Below are positions 34,037 through 43,741 of a stretch of 64,000 bases of DNA, one piece after another. The notes beneath the pieces were generated by a model. It made no database searches and had not been told where the DNA came from. It saw nothing but the letters and a program-made list of their open reading frames with translations. Source of the stretch: Deinococcales bacterium (GTDB lineage Bacteria; Deinococcota; Deinococci; Deinococcales; JAAFIG01); contig JAAFIG010000009.1 of assembly GCA_013298595.1 (NCBI GenBank), forward strand, positions 62,001-126,000. The letters run 5' to 3'. The translations under genes were made by a program, and so were the position numbers. Numbering within the stretch: the stretch's first letter is position 1; each line of letters begins with the position of its first letter.

Positions 34037-35305
34037 TTGCCCTGTTGCACCCCATTGCTCGAGCGCTTTAATTGGTAAGTGCTCGGCGGCATTTGCACCG
34101 TACAAAGCAGCTTCGATGCGTAAATCTGTGCCAATTAAAAAATCAGCAGGCATTCGGGTCGCTTCACCATCGGTACTGCCATGCGGGATACCAAGTTTTA
34201 TACCCTCGAGATAGGCTGGGAAAGCCCGAAAATCCAATAAGCCCAATAAACTGTGTGATGTACCGTATAAAGCATGAATGGCATCGTCTGGATCGGCTAC
34301 CAATGGAAATGGTGGCTTTTGCTTACCAACCCGTTCACGTAAACCTTGGACACTCGAGCCAAAAACACCCACGACCCGAATACCCAGTCTCTCGAGCCGA
34401 GGATAAGCTTCTATTAACTGATGCACTCGCAAATTGCAAAAAGGGCAACCTGCATGACGAAAAAAAGCCAATAATGTCCGCTGACCACGCAGACTTCCTA
34501 GGGAAACACTAGAGCCATCCAAAGCAGGTAAGGTAAAAGCGGGTGCGAAATCACCACGTTTTAATCTGGCGTAACGCCGATGCACACCACGCTGAGCAAT
34601 TTTAGGTTCGATCAAACCACTTTGCTCGAGATGCACAACACGAGGCACGAATTCATCCCAAAGTTGCAAAGCATTACTTGCTACCATCGCTAAGCTCGAG
34701 TTACCATCCAAGGCATTCAGTAATGCCCAATCGGCAGGCATGAGGCTACGCAGCACACTCGAGAAATCACCAACTCGTTCAGCAATATTAAAAATCGCTT
34801 CTGGTTGAATCGCTGGTAATACCCATTTTTGTACTTCATCGGTACGCCGCGCCACTTCAAGCATCACCGCTTCAACCGATAAACCCAGTTCCAGTAACGC
34901 TGGAGAGTCACCATTTTCAAATTCAAAACCACCTTCGGCACACGACCAAAGCATCAGTAACGCTGATTCTAAACGCCAACGCAACGCCTCGAGCAACTTC
35001 TCACGTCCGAGGGTTGCCAGCACCTGAGTACTTTTGTGCTGCGATAATTCCGCGCCCAAAGAACCAACCACATGCGGTGCAACCCCTAATTTTAGTAAAA
35101 CATCTGCCAATTTAGGAACACAACGCCCCGAAACCCCAACCACTCGACCATCCCGAAAAGCAATTTTGCATTGCAAATCTGGGTTTGGCACAGCAAAACG
35201 CAGCACCCCTGTTTTTCCACTACTCGAGATCAGTTGCAGCACCTCAGGAACGGTGAGTAAATCAAAAGTGCCACTTAATTGTTTAGAGCTAATTACAGCA
35301 GTCAT
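34025..35305 (-). CDS. DUF4388 (PATAN-like) domain fused to a peroxiredoxin-like domain
   Basis: The protein of about 426 residues has an N-terminal DUF4388 region (LSGTFDLLTVPEVLQLISSS, GKTGVLRF), a helical middle, and a C-terminal AhpC/TSA thioredoxin fold beginning DFAPAFTLPALDGSSVSLGS and containing the active-site RHAGCPFCNLR, a CxxC. DUF4388 occurs in bacterial signalling proteins. The fusion suggests a redox-sensing or redox-controlled role. A TTG start at 35320 would add five residues. The 3' end overlaps the convergent gene by 12 bases. Confidence 0.83.
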   Translation of the reverse strand: MTAVISSKQLSGTFDLLTVPEVLQLISSSGKTGVLRFAVPNPDLQCKIAFRDGRVVGVSGRCVPKLADVLLKLGVAPHVVGSLGAELSQHKSTQVLATLGREKLLEALRWRLESALLMLWSCAEGGFEFENGDSPALLELGLSVEAVMLEVARRTDEVQKWVLPAIQPEAIFNIAERVGDFSSVLRSLMPADWALLNALDGNSSLAMVASNALQLWDEFVPRVVHLEQSGLIEPKIAQRGVHRRYARLKRGDFAPAFTLPALDGSSVSLGSLRGQRTLLAFFRHAGCPFCNLRVHQLIEAYPRLERLGIRVVGVFGSSVQGLRERVGKQKPPFPLVADPDDAIHALYGTSHSLLGLLDFRAFPAYLEGIKLGIPHGSTDGEATRMPADFLIGTDLRIEAALYGANAAEHLPIKALEQWGATGQLPV

Positions 35306-35605
35306 ACTAGGTATACGCAAACAAACAACTTTTTAGATGAAACCCACTTGACCTCGAGTGAACTCGAGGTTGTAAGGTCATTGGCATACGCGTCAGTCAT
35401 CAAATGCAATTTCAGCACGGGAGGGAAAAGCCCTACCCCTAGGAAAAACATCGTTGTTGTAGTGGTCGCCTGCTCCGAAAACGGGAGGTCTACTCAAGAA
35501 AAAATTGTTTTGTGTGTTAAGTTGTTTGATGGTCTGCTCGATTTTCAAAGCTACGGTAGTATTCACTTTTGGTGCGTATCATGGTTATCACCAGAATTTT
35601 GATAG
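35306..35605. other. Intergenic region with a CTCGAG hairpin, no gene seen
   Basis: Roughly 300 bases without a convincing frame. It holds ACCTCGAGT and ACTCGAGGT (35351-35370), a 9-base inverted pair with 2 bases between, and around 35460-35500 a stretch (CTCC ... GGGAG within GTAG ... CTAC) that could fold. A small RNA or a regulatory leader is possible but not shown. Confidence 0.4.
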
Positions 35606-35638
35606 TAACAATCCCCTCAAGACTCGAGGGGATTGTTA
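35606..35638. terminator. Terminator of the giant surface-protein operon
   Basis: TAACAATCCCCTC and GAGGGGATTGTTA form a perfect 13-base-pair stem around a 7-base loop, 16 bases after the stop of the barrel gene. It is symmetric, with A/T-rich flanks, and can act in both directions. Confidence 0.8.
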
Positions 35639-35653
35639 TTGCTTTACTAGAGA

Positions 35654-38600
35654 TTAGCGCCAGCCGAAGGTGCGTTCATCTATTTTCCAGTCTATGCGGA
35701 AGTAGATACCTGGTCGGAAGGCTCCGCCGAGTGCTCCGTTAAATCCGAGAACGTTGTAACCCACGGTAAACAGTAAGCGGTCTACAACTTTCAGGCTGGC
35801 TTCTACACCAAAGCCAATTGCCGAGAAGTTTGTGGCTGGTTGGAAGTAGTAACCAGCTTGTGCTCCTACGCCAATAACATCGGTGATGAAGTAGGTAAAG
35901 CCACCACTGACTAAGCCTGTGAAAACGCTGCTGTCTAAGCCGTAACGGTATTGGAAACCAAGGCGTGGGAAGAAGCGTTCGTTAGCAACGTAGCCAAATT
36001 GGATTTCGCCTTCGATGAAGTCGTCGGTTAAGGAATAGAAACCTGTTTTAGCACGATGATTGGTCAGGATGCTGAGGTCATCACCTCGGTAGGCAGCAGC
36101 AACACTGAAATCAATACCGCTTTGTTCGCCTGCTTTGCTTGGGTCTGTGGCATATTCGACTTTTGGTGAGAGCACAAATTCGTCGCTGAGTTGCGCGATA
36201 AAACCAACGGTGTAAACTTGACGAATACCACTTGGTTGGAAGCCCAGTTGTGCTCGAGCTAAGCCTTTGAAGCCTGCGTCGGTAAATAATAAACCTAGGC
36301 TGGCGCTGCCCGTGGTGCTGCCTGTTGGGTCAAATACAGCTTCGCCGCCGAGTTGAGCGGCAAAGTTTGTACCGAGTGGAATGGTGGTGTCTACGCCTAA
36401 TCTGGCACGTCCAGCATTGCCATCGGTGGTGGTTAAATCATAGGTTGCAGAGACATTGGTGCTACCAAAGGCATCTGGCACAATGGCGCTGTTACCTGCT
36501 ATAGCTCGGATCAATTCGCTGTTACTGAATGAACCTTTAACACCAAAGGCAAGTTGTTGGTTAATGCCATTCCAAGCGTAAGTTAATTTGTCTTTGAGTA
36601 AGACACTAAATCCTGCACCCAGTGGTACCTCGAGGCTGGCTTCGGTTGTGCCGTAAGACAGTGGAATACCCAGCAGTGGTACGCGTTGGAGTAAACCAAG
36701 TTTAATAAAGCCTAGATTTGCCTCGAGTCCGACTGTGCCAAATAATTCGTTGAGGTTGCTGGGGAAGCTGTACAAGTATTGCAAGCCAAGTCCGACACTC
36801 CAACCGTTACCTAAGCCAAGTCTGCCTTCACCACTGACGTTGGTACTGCCGCTGTTGGTCAGGTAGCTTTGGTTATGGTCGAGGTTGGCGTTGAAGCGCA
36901 AACCATTCGGATCGCCTAGGGTTAAACCTGCGGTTAGGCTACGACCTGCGCCGACTGGTGTGTTGGTTTCTGGGTTGACGTAACCCAGTTGTAAGTCTTG
37001 GTAACGGGCACGCAATTGGAAGCTACTACCAACAGTCCAGTTGAGTTGTGCGCCAACACCTAATCCGCTGTTGGCTGGATCTTGGAAGATACCGCTGTAA
37101 CCAAGTTCTGCGCCAAGTTGGAAGCCACCACTGGCGATATTAAAGCCACCTGCCAGTAAGAAGCTCGAGTTAGCACCAAGGGTACCGTTGCGGAATTGCA
37201 CGGCTGTGGCGGTGACATTGAATTCTGGTGAACCAAGGGCGGCTTGGGCACCAAAACGGAAGTCGCGTCCAACGCTGGCTGTACCGTAACTGGCTTCAAT
37301 AAATTGTGGGTTGAGGTTGGCATCAAAGCTGGTAACAGCTTTGGTTAAACGAACAATGCCTGTTTCATAATCAATGCTGTAATCGGTATTGCGTTGCAAG
37401 AGTTGTCTCGAGACCCGCACACTGAGGTTATTTTTGCTGTAGACGCTGACATAAATGCTTTCGGAGTTGCGATTGATGCTGTTATCTGGCAAGAAGTAGA
37501 GGTCTGTGCCATTGGCAACTAAGCGCACACTCTTATTGCTGTTTGGCGCATCTGTGGCAAAGGCATTAAGGCTGAACCCATCGCCGCGAATTGCACCTTG
37601 GAAACCGTTGTACGTACTGCTGTAATTGCTGAGCACACCTCTGAATTGTGGATTGAACTGCCCGAACATGATGAAACTGTTGGCTGTCTCGAGGCGAGCA
37701 TAAATACCTTCGCTGCTGCGGACATCTGCGCCAAGGATGCTCGAGTCGCCAAGTAATGGCAGGTATTCGTATGGGTTGGCTGGTGGTAATAATTCGCCCG
37801 ATAAACGCAATGGGTCTACGGCTCGGCTTGGGTCGTAATCGGCTTGCCAGTTAATACCAATGGTAAAGGTAGAACCTGGGAAAACCGCGCCACGCAAGAA
37901 GAAACGTAAACCACCATCGGCAGTGAAATTACCTGTACCAAAATCGTAGCGAATTTGGGCGCTGGCTAAACCAACTGCCACCACTGGGCGTTCAGTTGCT
38001 GCCACTGGCACATTATTGCCTTGGATTGGGCTGGCTGCATCCACCGAGAAATCATTGGTTTTAAATCGGTTACTCGAGGAAATCACGCCATTGGCATTAA
38101 CCACTCGAGCTTCGACTTGAATATCTTGTAATGGCAATGTGCCTAAGGCGTTGCTGGTCAGGCTTTGTAATCGCAAGTAAGCAACACCATTCTCGAGTTT
38201 GACTTGGAATCCAGGGATGCTTGGTGCAGCGTCAGCATCGGCTGGGTCGGCGTTGGTTTTGATTGTCACGTATTCGTCTGAGGCTGGTAAACCATTTTGG
38301 TCAAAAGCTTCGACTTTGATGGTTGGTTGGTCTGCACCATCGGTGGTTGGGCGTAAAGCTGTTAAGCGCAAACTAGTGGCAGCAGCACCCACTGGGCGTG
38401 CTGTCGTGGCAGCAGTTGTGCCAGCAAATGGAATGGCTCTCGCCAGTAATCCAAGGATGCTTGGGTCGCCTTGGAGAACACGCAACTCGCCTTGTCCCAG
38501 CAATTTACCAAGTGGCGAATTAGGATCAATTCGCACGTCGCCAGTGCGTGGTGTACCTGCACTGCGGCTACTTGGGATTGCCAGCACAGCAGCCACACGG

Positions 38601-41600
38601 TCTTGAGGCATATTCAGTGCACCTGTATGTGCCAAGCGGTAAGTAATGCCATAAACACTGGTGTTTGTCACAGGCACAACCCAGAACAAACGATCTCCTG
38701 CTGTGAACGGATCGGCAATTGCCCGACCAGGAGCCGTGGTTGGTGTATTGGTTGCAAAGCTTGGATTTTCGACTTGGCTACTCGAGCCTGCAATATAACT
38801 CGAGCCTGCTGGAATCCGATCCGAGAGAATTAAGTTGCTGCCAGCAAATGGAATTTCGGCTAAACGAGCCAGCAAGACCACTTGGGTTTCACGGCGTTGA
38901 TCTGGTAATGGTGCAGCTCGAACCTCGAGTGGGGTTGTATCGGTAACATTACAATTTGGTTCGAGGGTGGCACTGATGTTGCTGTTGGTTGGACGCAATG
39001 CCCGAACCGAAACATTATAGGTAAATGCTTGTCCAGCGGCGATGGTGCCATTGCTCGAGACAATGCCATTGGGGGTTAATTCGTTTGGAATACGAATTTG
39101 AATGCTGACTGGCACACTGTATGGGAAGTCTGTACTGGCAACTGCTCGGATATTACCGCTTTGTCCAGCGGTCAGGATTAAGGGTTTAGGACTTAACTCG
39201 AGACGAGTAATCACATTGTAAGCAATATCGGCTGTGGTGGCTTGCGTACCAACCACCACTGGCAAGGCTGAGCTACTCGAGCCTGGCAGTGCTTCTGGTT
39301 GGATGATGTAATTACCCACAGGCAATTCGACACGGGCTGGGGTAATGTAACGGGTGCCATTAATGGTGAAAGCAGTACCGTTTAATGGGCTGCGAACACT
39401 ACAGGCTAAACTCGAGGCTGTGACATTCAAAATACCTGTTGGCACAAGCACTTGTAATTCAGCAGTGGCACTGTTGTTATCCACTCGAGTTTCGGTTTCT
39501 AAACCTGTGGTGGTAGCAGTGTTACGGAATGTTCCAGCGCGGGTAGTGTTGGCACGAACAATAATGGTAGCGCTGTTACCAACTGGTAATGTGCCGATGC
39601 TGGCACTGACAATGCCGTTAGCAAAGCTAACATTGCCTTGGGTGCTGGTAGCACTGACATATTCAATCCCTGCTGGCATTGGGTCGGACATAGTTACTTG
39701 GGTTGCGGTTTGAGGTCCGTTATTGCGAACAACAATGGTGTAAAGCACTGCGTTACCAACATTAGTACGGGTTGGTGCAACCGTTTTTGTGATCTCGAGG
39801 TCGGTACGAATAATAGGCTCGAGCACAACCACTTGGGCACTGGCAACATTGTTATCAGTACGAGTTTCGGCTTCGGCAGCTTTGACAGTGGCAGTGTTGC
39901 GGAATGTGCCTGCACGGGTAGTTGTGCCTTGAACTTTGACAGTCACACTCGAGCCGACTGCCAGACTGCCAACATTGGCAGTGAGGATGCCATTGGCAAA
40001 ACTGACGGAGCCTTTGCTGCTGCTGGCACCAACGTAGTTAATACCTTCTGGCATTGGGTCTGTGAGCACAACTTCGTTGGCATCGGCAGGTCCGTCGTTG
40101 CGAATCACCAAGGTGTACTCGACTGGTTTGTTAACATCGGTTTGGGTTGGGGTAACCGATTTGGTTAAGTTCAAATCAATCAGTGCTGTGACAACCACTG
40201 TGGCAGCCGCACGGTTATTCTCGAGGGTGGTTTCGGTTTGGTCACCACTAACATTGGCAATATTGGTAAATGAACCCACTTGGGTAGCTGTGGCGCGAAC
40301 TTGAATGGTGACGCTACGTCCTTTGCCAAGGTCGCCAATACTGGCAGTAATTACACCATTAGCGTATGTGGCTTCGCCTTGGCTGCTGGTCACACTTTCG
40401 TACTCGAGTCCGTCTGGTAATGGGTCGCTAACAACCACACCAGTGGCATCAGTTGGTCCGTTATTGGTGACAGTAATAATAAATGTGGTGCGTTCACCAA
40501 TGCGTAAACTGGTTGGCACAGCGCGTTTGGTAATGACTAAATCAAGTGGTACGGCTTGTGGTGTGACCACTGGTGGTTCGACCCGTACCTGAGCAGAAGC
40601 TTCAAGTGGTGCACCACTCCAGTCAACTCGAGCTGTGTTGGTAATTGTGCCACTGGCATCAGCAGCCACCGTGGTTGGCACGCGGATGGTGCGGCTTTGA
40701 CCTGCGGCAAGGTTAAAGGTTTGGTCTATGTTAGCACCTGTTAAACCAGCAGGAATGACATCGGTTAAGCGCAGGTTATTGACTGTGGTTGTGCCAGTGT
40801 TGGTCACCACAAGAGTAAAGTTTGCACGATCACCTGGTTTAACCAAATCTTTGTCTACGGTTTTGGTTAAGGTCAGTTGGGCTGGTGCAACTTCGACTCG
40901 CACTTGTGCCGATGCCTCGAGTGGGTCGCCTGCCCATGTCACTTGGGCTGTGTTGACAATGGTACCAGCAAGGTCTCGAGTGACTGTGGTTGGCACGCGA
41001 ACTGTACGGCTTTGACCTGCTTGTAAGGTAAAGGTTTGGTCTATGTTAGCACCCGTTAAACCAGCTGGGATCAGGTCAATCAGGCGAATATCTCGAGCCA
41101 CCACTTTGCTGGTGTTGGTCACCACAATCGTGAATGTTGCACGGTCGCCTGGTTTAACCAAATCTTTGTCCACAGTTTTGGTCAGGGTCAGGGTTGGTTG
41201 GTCTGGTGTTGCCACTCGTACCTGCGCTGAAGCCTCGAGTGGTTCGCCGCTCCAAGTGACTCTGGCAGTATTAACAATTGTGCTTGTGGCATCACTGGTG
41301 ACTGTGGTTGATACGGTCACAGTGCGGCTTTGCCCTGCAGCAAGGTTAAAGGTTTGTCCGATATTGGTGCCAACCAAACCATCTGGGATGATATCGGTTA
41401 AGCGGACATTTTCGGCAGTGCTCCCACCTGTGTTGGTCACTACAATGGTGAAATTAACTTTTTCGTTGGGTTGTACCAAGTCTTTATCCACGGTTTTGGT
41501 TAAAGTCAGTTGTGGTGGGCTTTGTACCCGCACTCGAGCGGTAGCTTCGAGTGGTTCGCCGCTCCAAGTGACTCTGGCTGTATTAACAATTTCGCCGTTG

Positions 41601-43741
41601 GCTTCTGGGGCAACAATGGTTGGAATTTGTACTGTACGGCTTTCGTTGGGTGCTAAGTCAAAGGTCTGATTGAGGTCCTCGCCATTTAAGCCAAGTGGCA
41701 ATAAATCGGTCAGATTGACATCTCGAGCCACACTTGCACCTGTGTTTTTGACAACCACAGTGAAGTTGACTTTCTCGCCTGGTTGTACCAAATCTTTGTC
41801 TACGGTTTTGGTTAAGGTTAGTTGTGGTGGCGGAGCAACCACACGTACATTACTAACCGCAGCCACACCACAGTTTGGCTCGAGGGTAGCGCGAATGGTT
41901 GCAGCCTCTATTGGTTTGCTGGCTTTAACCCGTACATTCAGCACCAATGGGGTACTGGCACTGCTAACACCATTCAAAGTGGTCGCACCAATTGCCTCGA
42001 GTCCATCTGGCAACTGCATATTGATACTGGTTGGGATTGGTGTAACAAATTGGGTACTAGCCGTGGCGGTCAGTGTGGCTGTTTCACCAAGCGCTAAATC
42101 TAAGCTAGCAGGACTTAGGGTTAATGTTTGGGCAACACTGTACTCGAGGGTAACATTAACTGTTTTGCCACGTTCGGCATTGATGGTCACAGCTTGGGTG
42201 GTTGCCCCAGCAAGGTTTGCACCTGTGATAGTGGTCGCACCAGGATTGACCACAACTGTGGCTGGTGTTTTACCTTGCACATTTTGTCCTGCAACACTGA
42301 AATTCGTACCTGTAATTGGTGTGCGTTGACCACAAACCAGTGCTACAGCATTGACTTGTACGTTGGCTTTTGGACAATCTGCCACAAAGCGAATATATCC
42401 ACTGTTACTGGTAATGGTCACTCGAGTGCTGCTGTTGACCGTACCAGTGCCCTCAAGAATACGCGCTGTCACAGGAGTCCAGCAGGTTGGTAAAACAGGT
42501 TGGGCAACGCGGTTTCCTGCTACACCTGTCACTGTGTAACTCGAGCCTGGAATTGGCTTACCTTGGGTATCTACAACATCTACTTTCAGTGGCACAATAG
42601 CTGGGCGGGTGCTTTGGAAACCTGGTAAGAAGGCATAGAGTGGTTTATCTTCGATGCGGACTCGGAAAGCAAAGGAATTACTGAATTGACGGGTGGTTGG
42701 TAACAACCGTGCCAAGATTTTCCAGTTACCAAGTAAGCTCGAGTCTACTTTGAATTTGTTACTTGCCCACTTGGTATCTTCGGAGGCTGTTAATGGGAAA
42801 CGGCGACCATCTGGCGAAACCAGCGTTAAAACAATTTCTTGGTTACCATCAGCATCGTAGTTAGCTAATTCGATACTTTTACCGATATAACTTTTATCCA
42901 CTTGCACAAATGCCACAAGTTGATCTTTGTTAAATTGTCCTCGAGCATTGACCGTAAATTGGCTGGCTTCGATGCGTAAACCACTGGTGGCACGCAAGGC
43001 AAAACTGTTTTTACCATTGCCATCGGAAGCCACTCGGAATGGGTAAATACCGGCTGGTAATGAACCTTGAAAAAACGATTCATAACTGTGTTGTGTACCA
43101 AGGCTGTAACTACGATTAAAAACAATTTGATCTGTCGCATTGGTTAATTTAAAGCCCGTGGTTAAAGTGGCAGTTTTACCGTATAACTCGTCGCCGTAGT
43201 AGGTTACACGGTCTCGAGCGTTAGCGTAATCGTTGCGATTAATTTCTGGACTAAATACTTCGATACTGGTTTCGCGTCCACCAGCTGCTGCTGGCACATT
43301 AATTCGGTAATCATCGGCAGGGATTTTCCAACCTACAGCTTTACCTATCGAAACCAATGGTAACGCAATACTTTGCCCATCACCTTTAGCCGCATTCAGG
43401 GTTGTGCCATCTTGCACTACTGGATTGGTTCTCGAGGTTGGAACTGGCACACCACCTGTTGGTTTAGGGGCAGCGGGTTGAGTACCACTCGAGGCTGGCT
43501 TAGTTGGTGTTGTGGTTGGTTTGGTAGGCGTAGTGGCTGCTGGCTTAGCTGGTGTCGTGGTTGGTTTAGCAGGTTGTGTTGCTGCTGGTTTAGGCGCAGG
43601 TTGACCAATCTGTTTTGCTGCTGGCTTAGTTTGCGCCAGTGCCAACGGCAATGCCGCTGACACCAACACTGAAAGAAGGAAGGCTTTAGTAATCGTTTTT
43701 GCACGTGATGTTGCCGCTTGGCGGCGAGTAAAGAAATTCAT
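35654..43741 (-). CDS. Giant DUF11-repeat protein with C-terminal outer-membrane beta-barrel
   Basis: 2695 residues. Order: signal peptide ending ALPLALAQ (about residue 36); Pro/Thr/Lys linker to about 105 (KPTTTPAKPAATTPTKP); a globular region to about 370; further beta domains with CG and PEGA-like parts; four DUF11 repeats of about 104 residues (640-1060, each starting LTLTKTVDKDLV); three more DUF11 repeats (1060-1434, DPLPDGLEYESV type); more beta domains; and from about 1900 to the end alternating strands typical of an outer-membrane barrel, ending DWKIDERTFGWR. It starts with ATGA overlapping the 4179-residue gene, with GAGG 7 bases upstream. Likely it anchors or exports the partner. 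The reading frame is intact. Confidence 0.8.
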   Translation of the reverse strand: MNFFTRRQAATSRAKTITKAFLLSVLVSAALPLALAQTKPAAKQIGQPAPKPAATQPAKPTTTPAKPAATTPTKPTTTPTKPASSGTQPAAPKPTGGVPVPTSRTNPVVQDGTTLNAAKGDGQSIALPLVSIGKAVGWKIPADDYRINVPAAAGGRETSIEVFSPEINRNDYANARDRVTYYGDELYGKTATLTTGFKLTNATDQIVFNRSYSLGTQHSYESFFQGSLPAGIYPFRVASDGNGKNSFALRATSGLRIEASQFTVNARGQFNKDQLVAFVQVDKSYIGKSIELANYDADGNQEIVLTLVSPDGRRFPLTASEDTKWASNKFKVDSSLLGNWKILARLLPTTRQFSNSFAFRVRIEDKPLYAFLPGFQSTRPAIVPLKVDVVDTQGKPIPGSSYTVTGVAGNRVAQPVLPTCWTPVTARILEGTGTVNSSTRVTITSNSGYIRFVADCPKANVQVNAVALVCGQRTPITGTNFSVAGQNVQGKTPATVVVNPGATTITGANLAGATTQAVTINAERGKTVNVTLEYSVAQTLTLSPASLDLALGETATLTATASTQFVTPIPTSINMQLPDGLEAIGATTLNGVSSASTPLVLNVRVKASKPIEAATIRATLEPNCGVAAVSNVRVVAPPPQLTLTKTVDKDLVQPGEKVNFTVVVKNTGASVARDVNLTDLLPLGLNGEDLNQTFDLAPNESRTVQIPTIVAPEANGEIVNTARVTWSGEPLEATARVRVQSPPQLTLTKTVDKDLVQPNEKVNFTIVVTNTGGSTAENVRLTDIIPDGLVGTNIGQTFNLAAGQSRTVTVSTTVTSDATSTIVNTARVTWSGEPLEASAQVRVATPDQPTLTLTKTVDKDLVKPGDRATFTIVVTNTSKVVARDIRLIDLIPAGLTGANIDQTFTLQAGQSRTVRVPTTVTRDLAGTIVNTAQVTWAGDPLEASAQVRVEVAPAQLTLTKTVDKDLVKPGDRANFTLVVTNTGTTTVNNLRLTDVIPAGLTGANIDQTFNLAAGQSRTIRVPTTVAADASGTITNTARVDWSGAPLEASAQVRVEPPVVTPQAVPLDLVITKRAVPTSLRIGERTTFIITVTNNGPTDATGVVVSDPLPDGLEYESVTSSQGEATYANGVITASIGDLGKGRSVTIQVRATATQVGSFTNIANVSGDQTETTLENNRAAATVVVTALIDLNLTKSVTPTQTDVNKPVEYTLVIRNDGPADANEVVLTDPMPEGINYVGASSSKGSVSFANGILTANVGSLAVGSSVTVKVQGTTTRAGTFRNTATVKAAEAETRTDNNVASAQVVVLEPIIRTDLEITKTVAPTRTNVGNAVLYTIVVRNNGPQTATQVTMSDPMPAGIEYVSATSTQGNVSFANGIVSASIGTLPVGNSATIIVRANTTRAGTFRNTATTTGLETETRVDNNSATAELQVLVPTGILNVTASSLACSVRSPLNGTAFTINGTRYITPARVELPVGNYIIQPEALPGSSSSALPVVVGTQATTADIAYNVITRLELSPKPLILTAGQSGNIRAVASTDFPYSVPVSIQIRIPNELTPNGIVSSNGTIAAGQAFTYNVSVRALRPTNSNISATLEPNCNVTDTTPLEVRAAPLPDQRRETQVVLLARLAEIPFAGSNLILSDRIPAGSSYIAGSSSQVENPSFATNTPTTAPGRAIADPFTAGDRLFWVVPVTNTSVYGITYRLAHTGALNMPQDRVAAVLAIPSSRSAGTPRTGDVRIDPNSPLGKLLGQGELRVLQGDPSILGLLARAIPFAGTTAATTARPVGAAATSLRLTALRPTTDGADQPTIKVEAFDQNGLPASDEYVTIKTNADPADADAAPSIPGFQVKLENGVAYLRLQSLTSNALGTLPLQDIQVEARVVNANGVISSSNRFKTNDFSVDAASPIQGNNVPVAATERPVVAVGLASAQIRYDFGTGNFTADGGLRFFLRGAVFPGSTFTIGINWQADYDPSRAVDPLRLSGELLPPANPYEYLPLLGDSSILGADVRSSEGIYARLETANSFIMFGQFNPQFRGVLSNYSSTYNGFQGAIRGDGFSLNAFATDAPNSNKSVRLVANGTDLYFLPDNSINRNSESIYVSVYSKNNLSVRVSRQLLQRNTDYSIDYETGIVRLTKAVTSFDANLNPQFIEASYGTASVGRDFRFGAQAALGSPEFNVTATAVQFRNGTLGANSSFLLAGGFNIASGGFQLGAELGYSGIFQDPANSGLGVGAQLNWTVGSSFQLRARYQDLQLGYVNPETNTPVGAGRSLTAGLTLGDPNGLRFNANLDHNQSYLTNSGSTNVSGEGRLGLGNGWSVGLGLQYLYSFPSNLNELFGTVGLEANLGFIKLGLLQRVPLLGIPLSYGTTEASLEVPLGAGFSVLLKDKLTYAWNGINQQLAFGVKGSFSNSELIRAIAGNSAIVPDAFGSTNVSATYDLTTTDGNAGRARLGVDTTIPLGTNFAAQLGGEAVFDPTGSTTGSASLGLLFTDAGFKGLARAQLGFQPSGIRQVYTVGFIAQLSDEFVLSPKVEYATDPSKAGEQSGIDFSVAAAYRGDDLSILTNHRAKTGFYSLTDDFIEGEIQFGYVANERFFPRLGFQYRYGLDSSVFTGLVSGGFTYFITDVIGVGAQAGYYFQPATNFSAIGFGVEASLKVVDRLLFTVGYNVLGFNGALGGAFRPGIYFRIDWKIDERTFGWR
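40570..41830 (-). repeat. Four tandem DUF11 repeats, DNA-level similarity
   Basis: Repeats spaced about 310-320 bases encode LTLTKTVDKDLV-(K/Q)-P-(G/N) units. The stretch for TKTVDKDL is almost unchanged in all four copies (near 40850, 41160, 41480 and 41790), so homologous exchange between copies is possible. Confidence 0.8.

Noticed and set aside
35440-35520. Y RNA, SRP RNA or c-di-GMP riboswitch
   Set aside because: Some loop-like words look suggestive, but no defining conserved core could be matched.
41043-42329. Long plus-strand frames opposite the giant genes (also 53408-54151)
   Set aside because: They are antisense shadows caused by the Thr/Val/Asn-rich repeats, which leave few stops on the other strand; no start signals.
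43738-43741. One giant gene split by a frameshift
   Set aside because: The second protein has its own signal peptide, ribosome site and ATGA overlap, so two genes are real.
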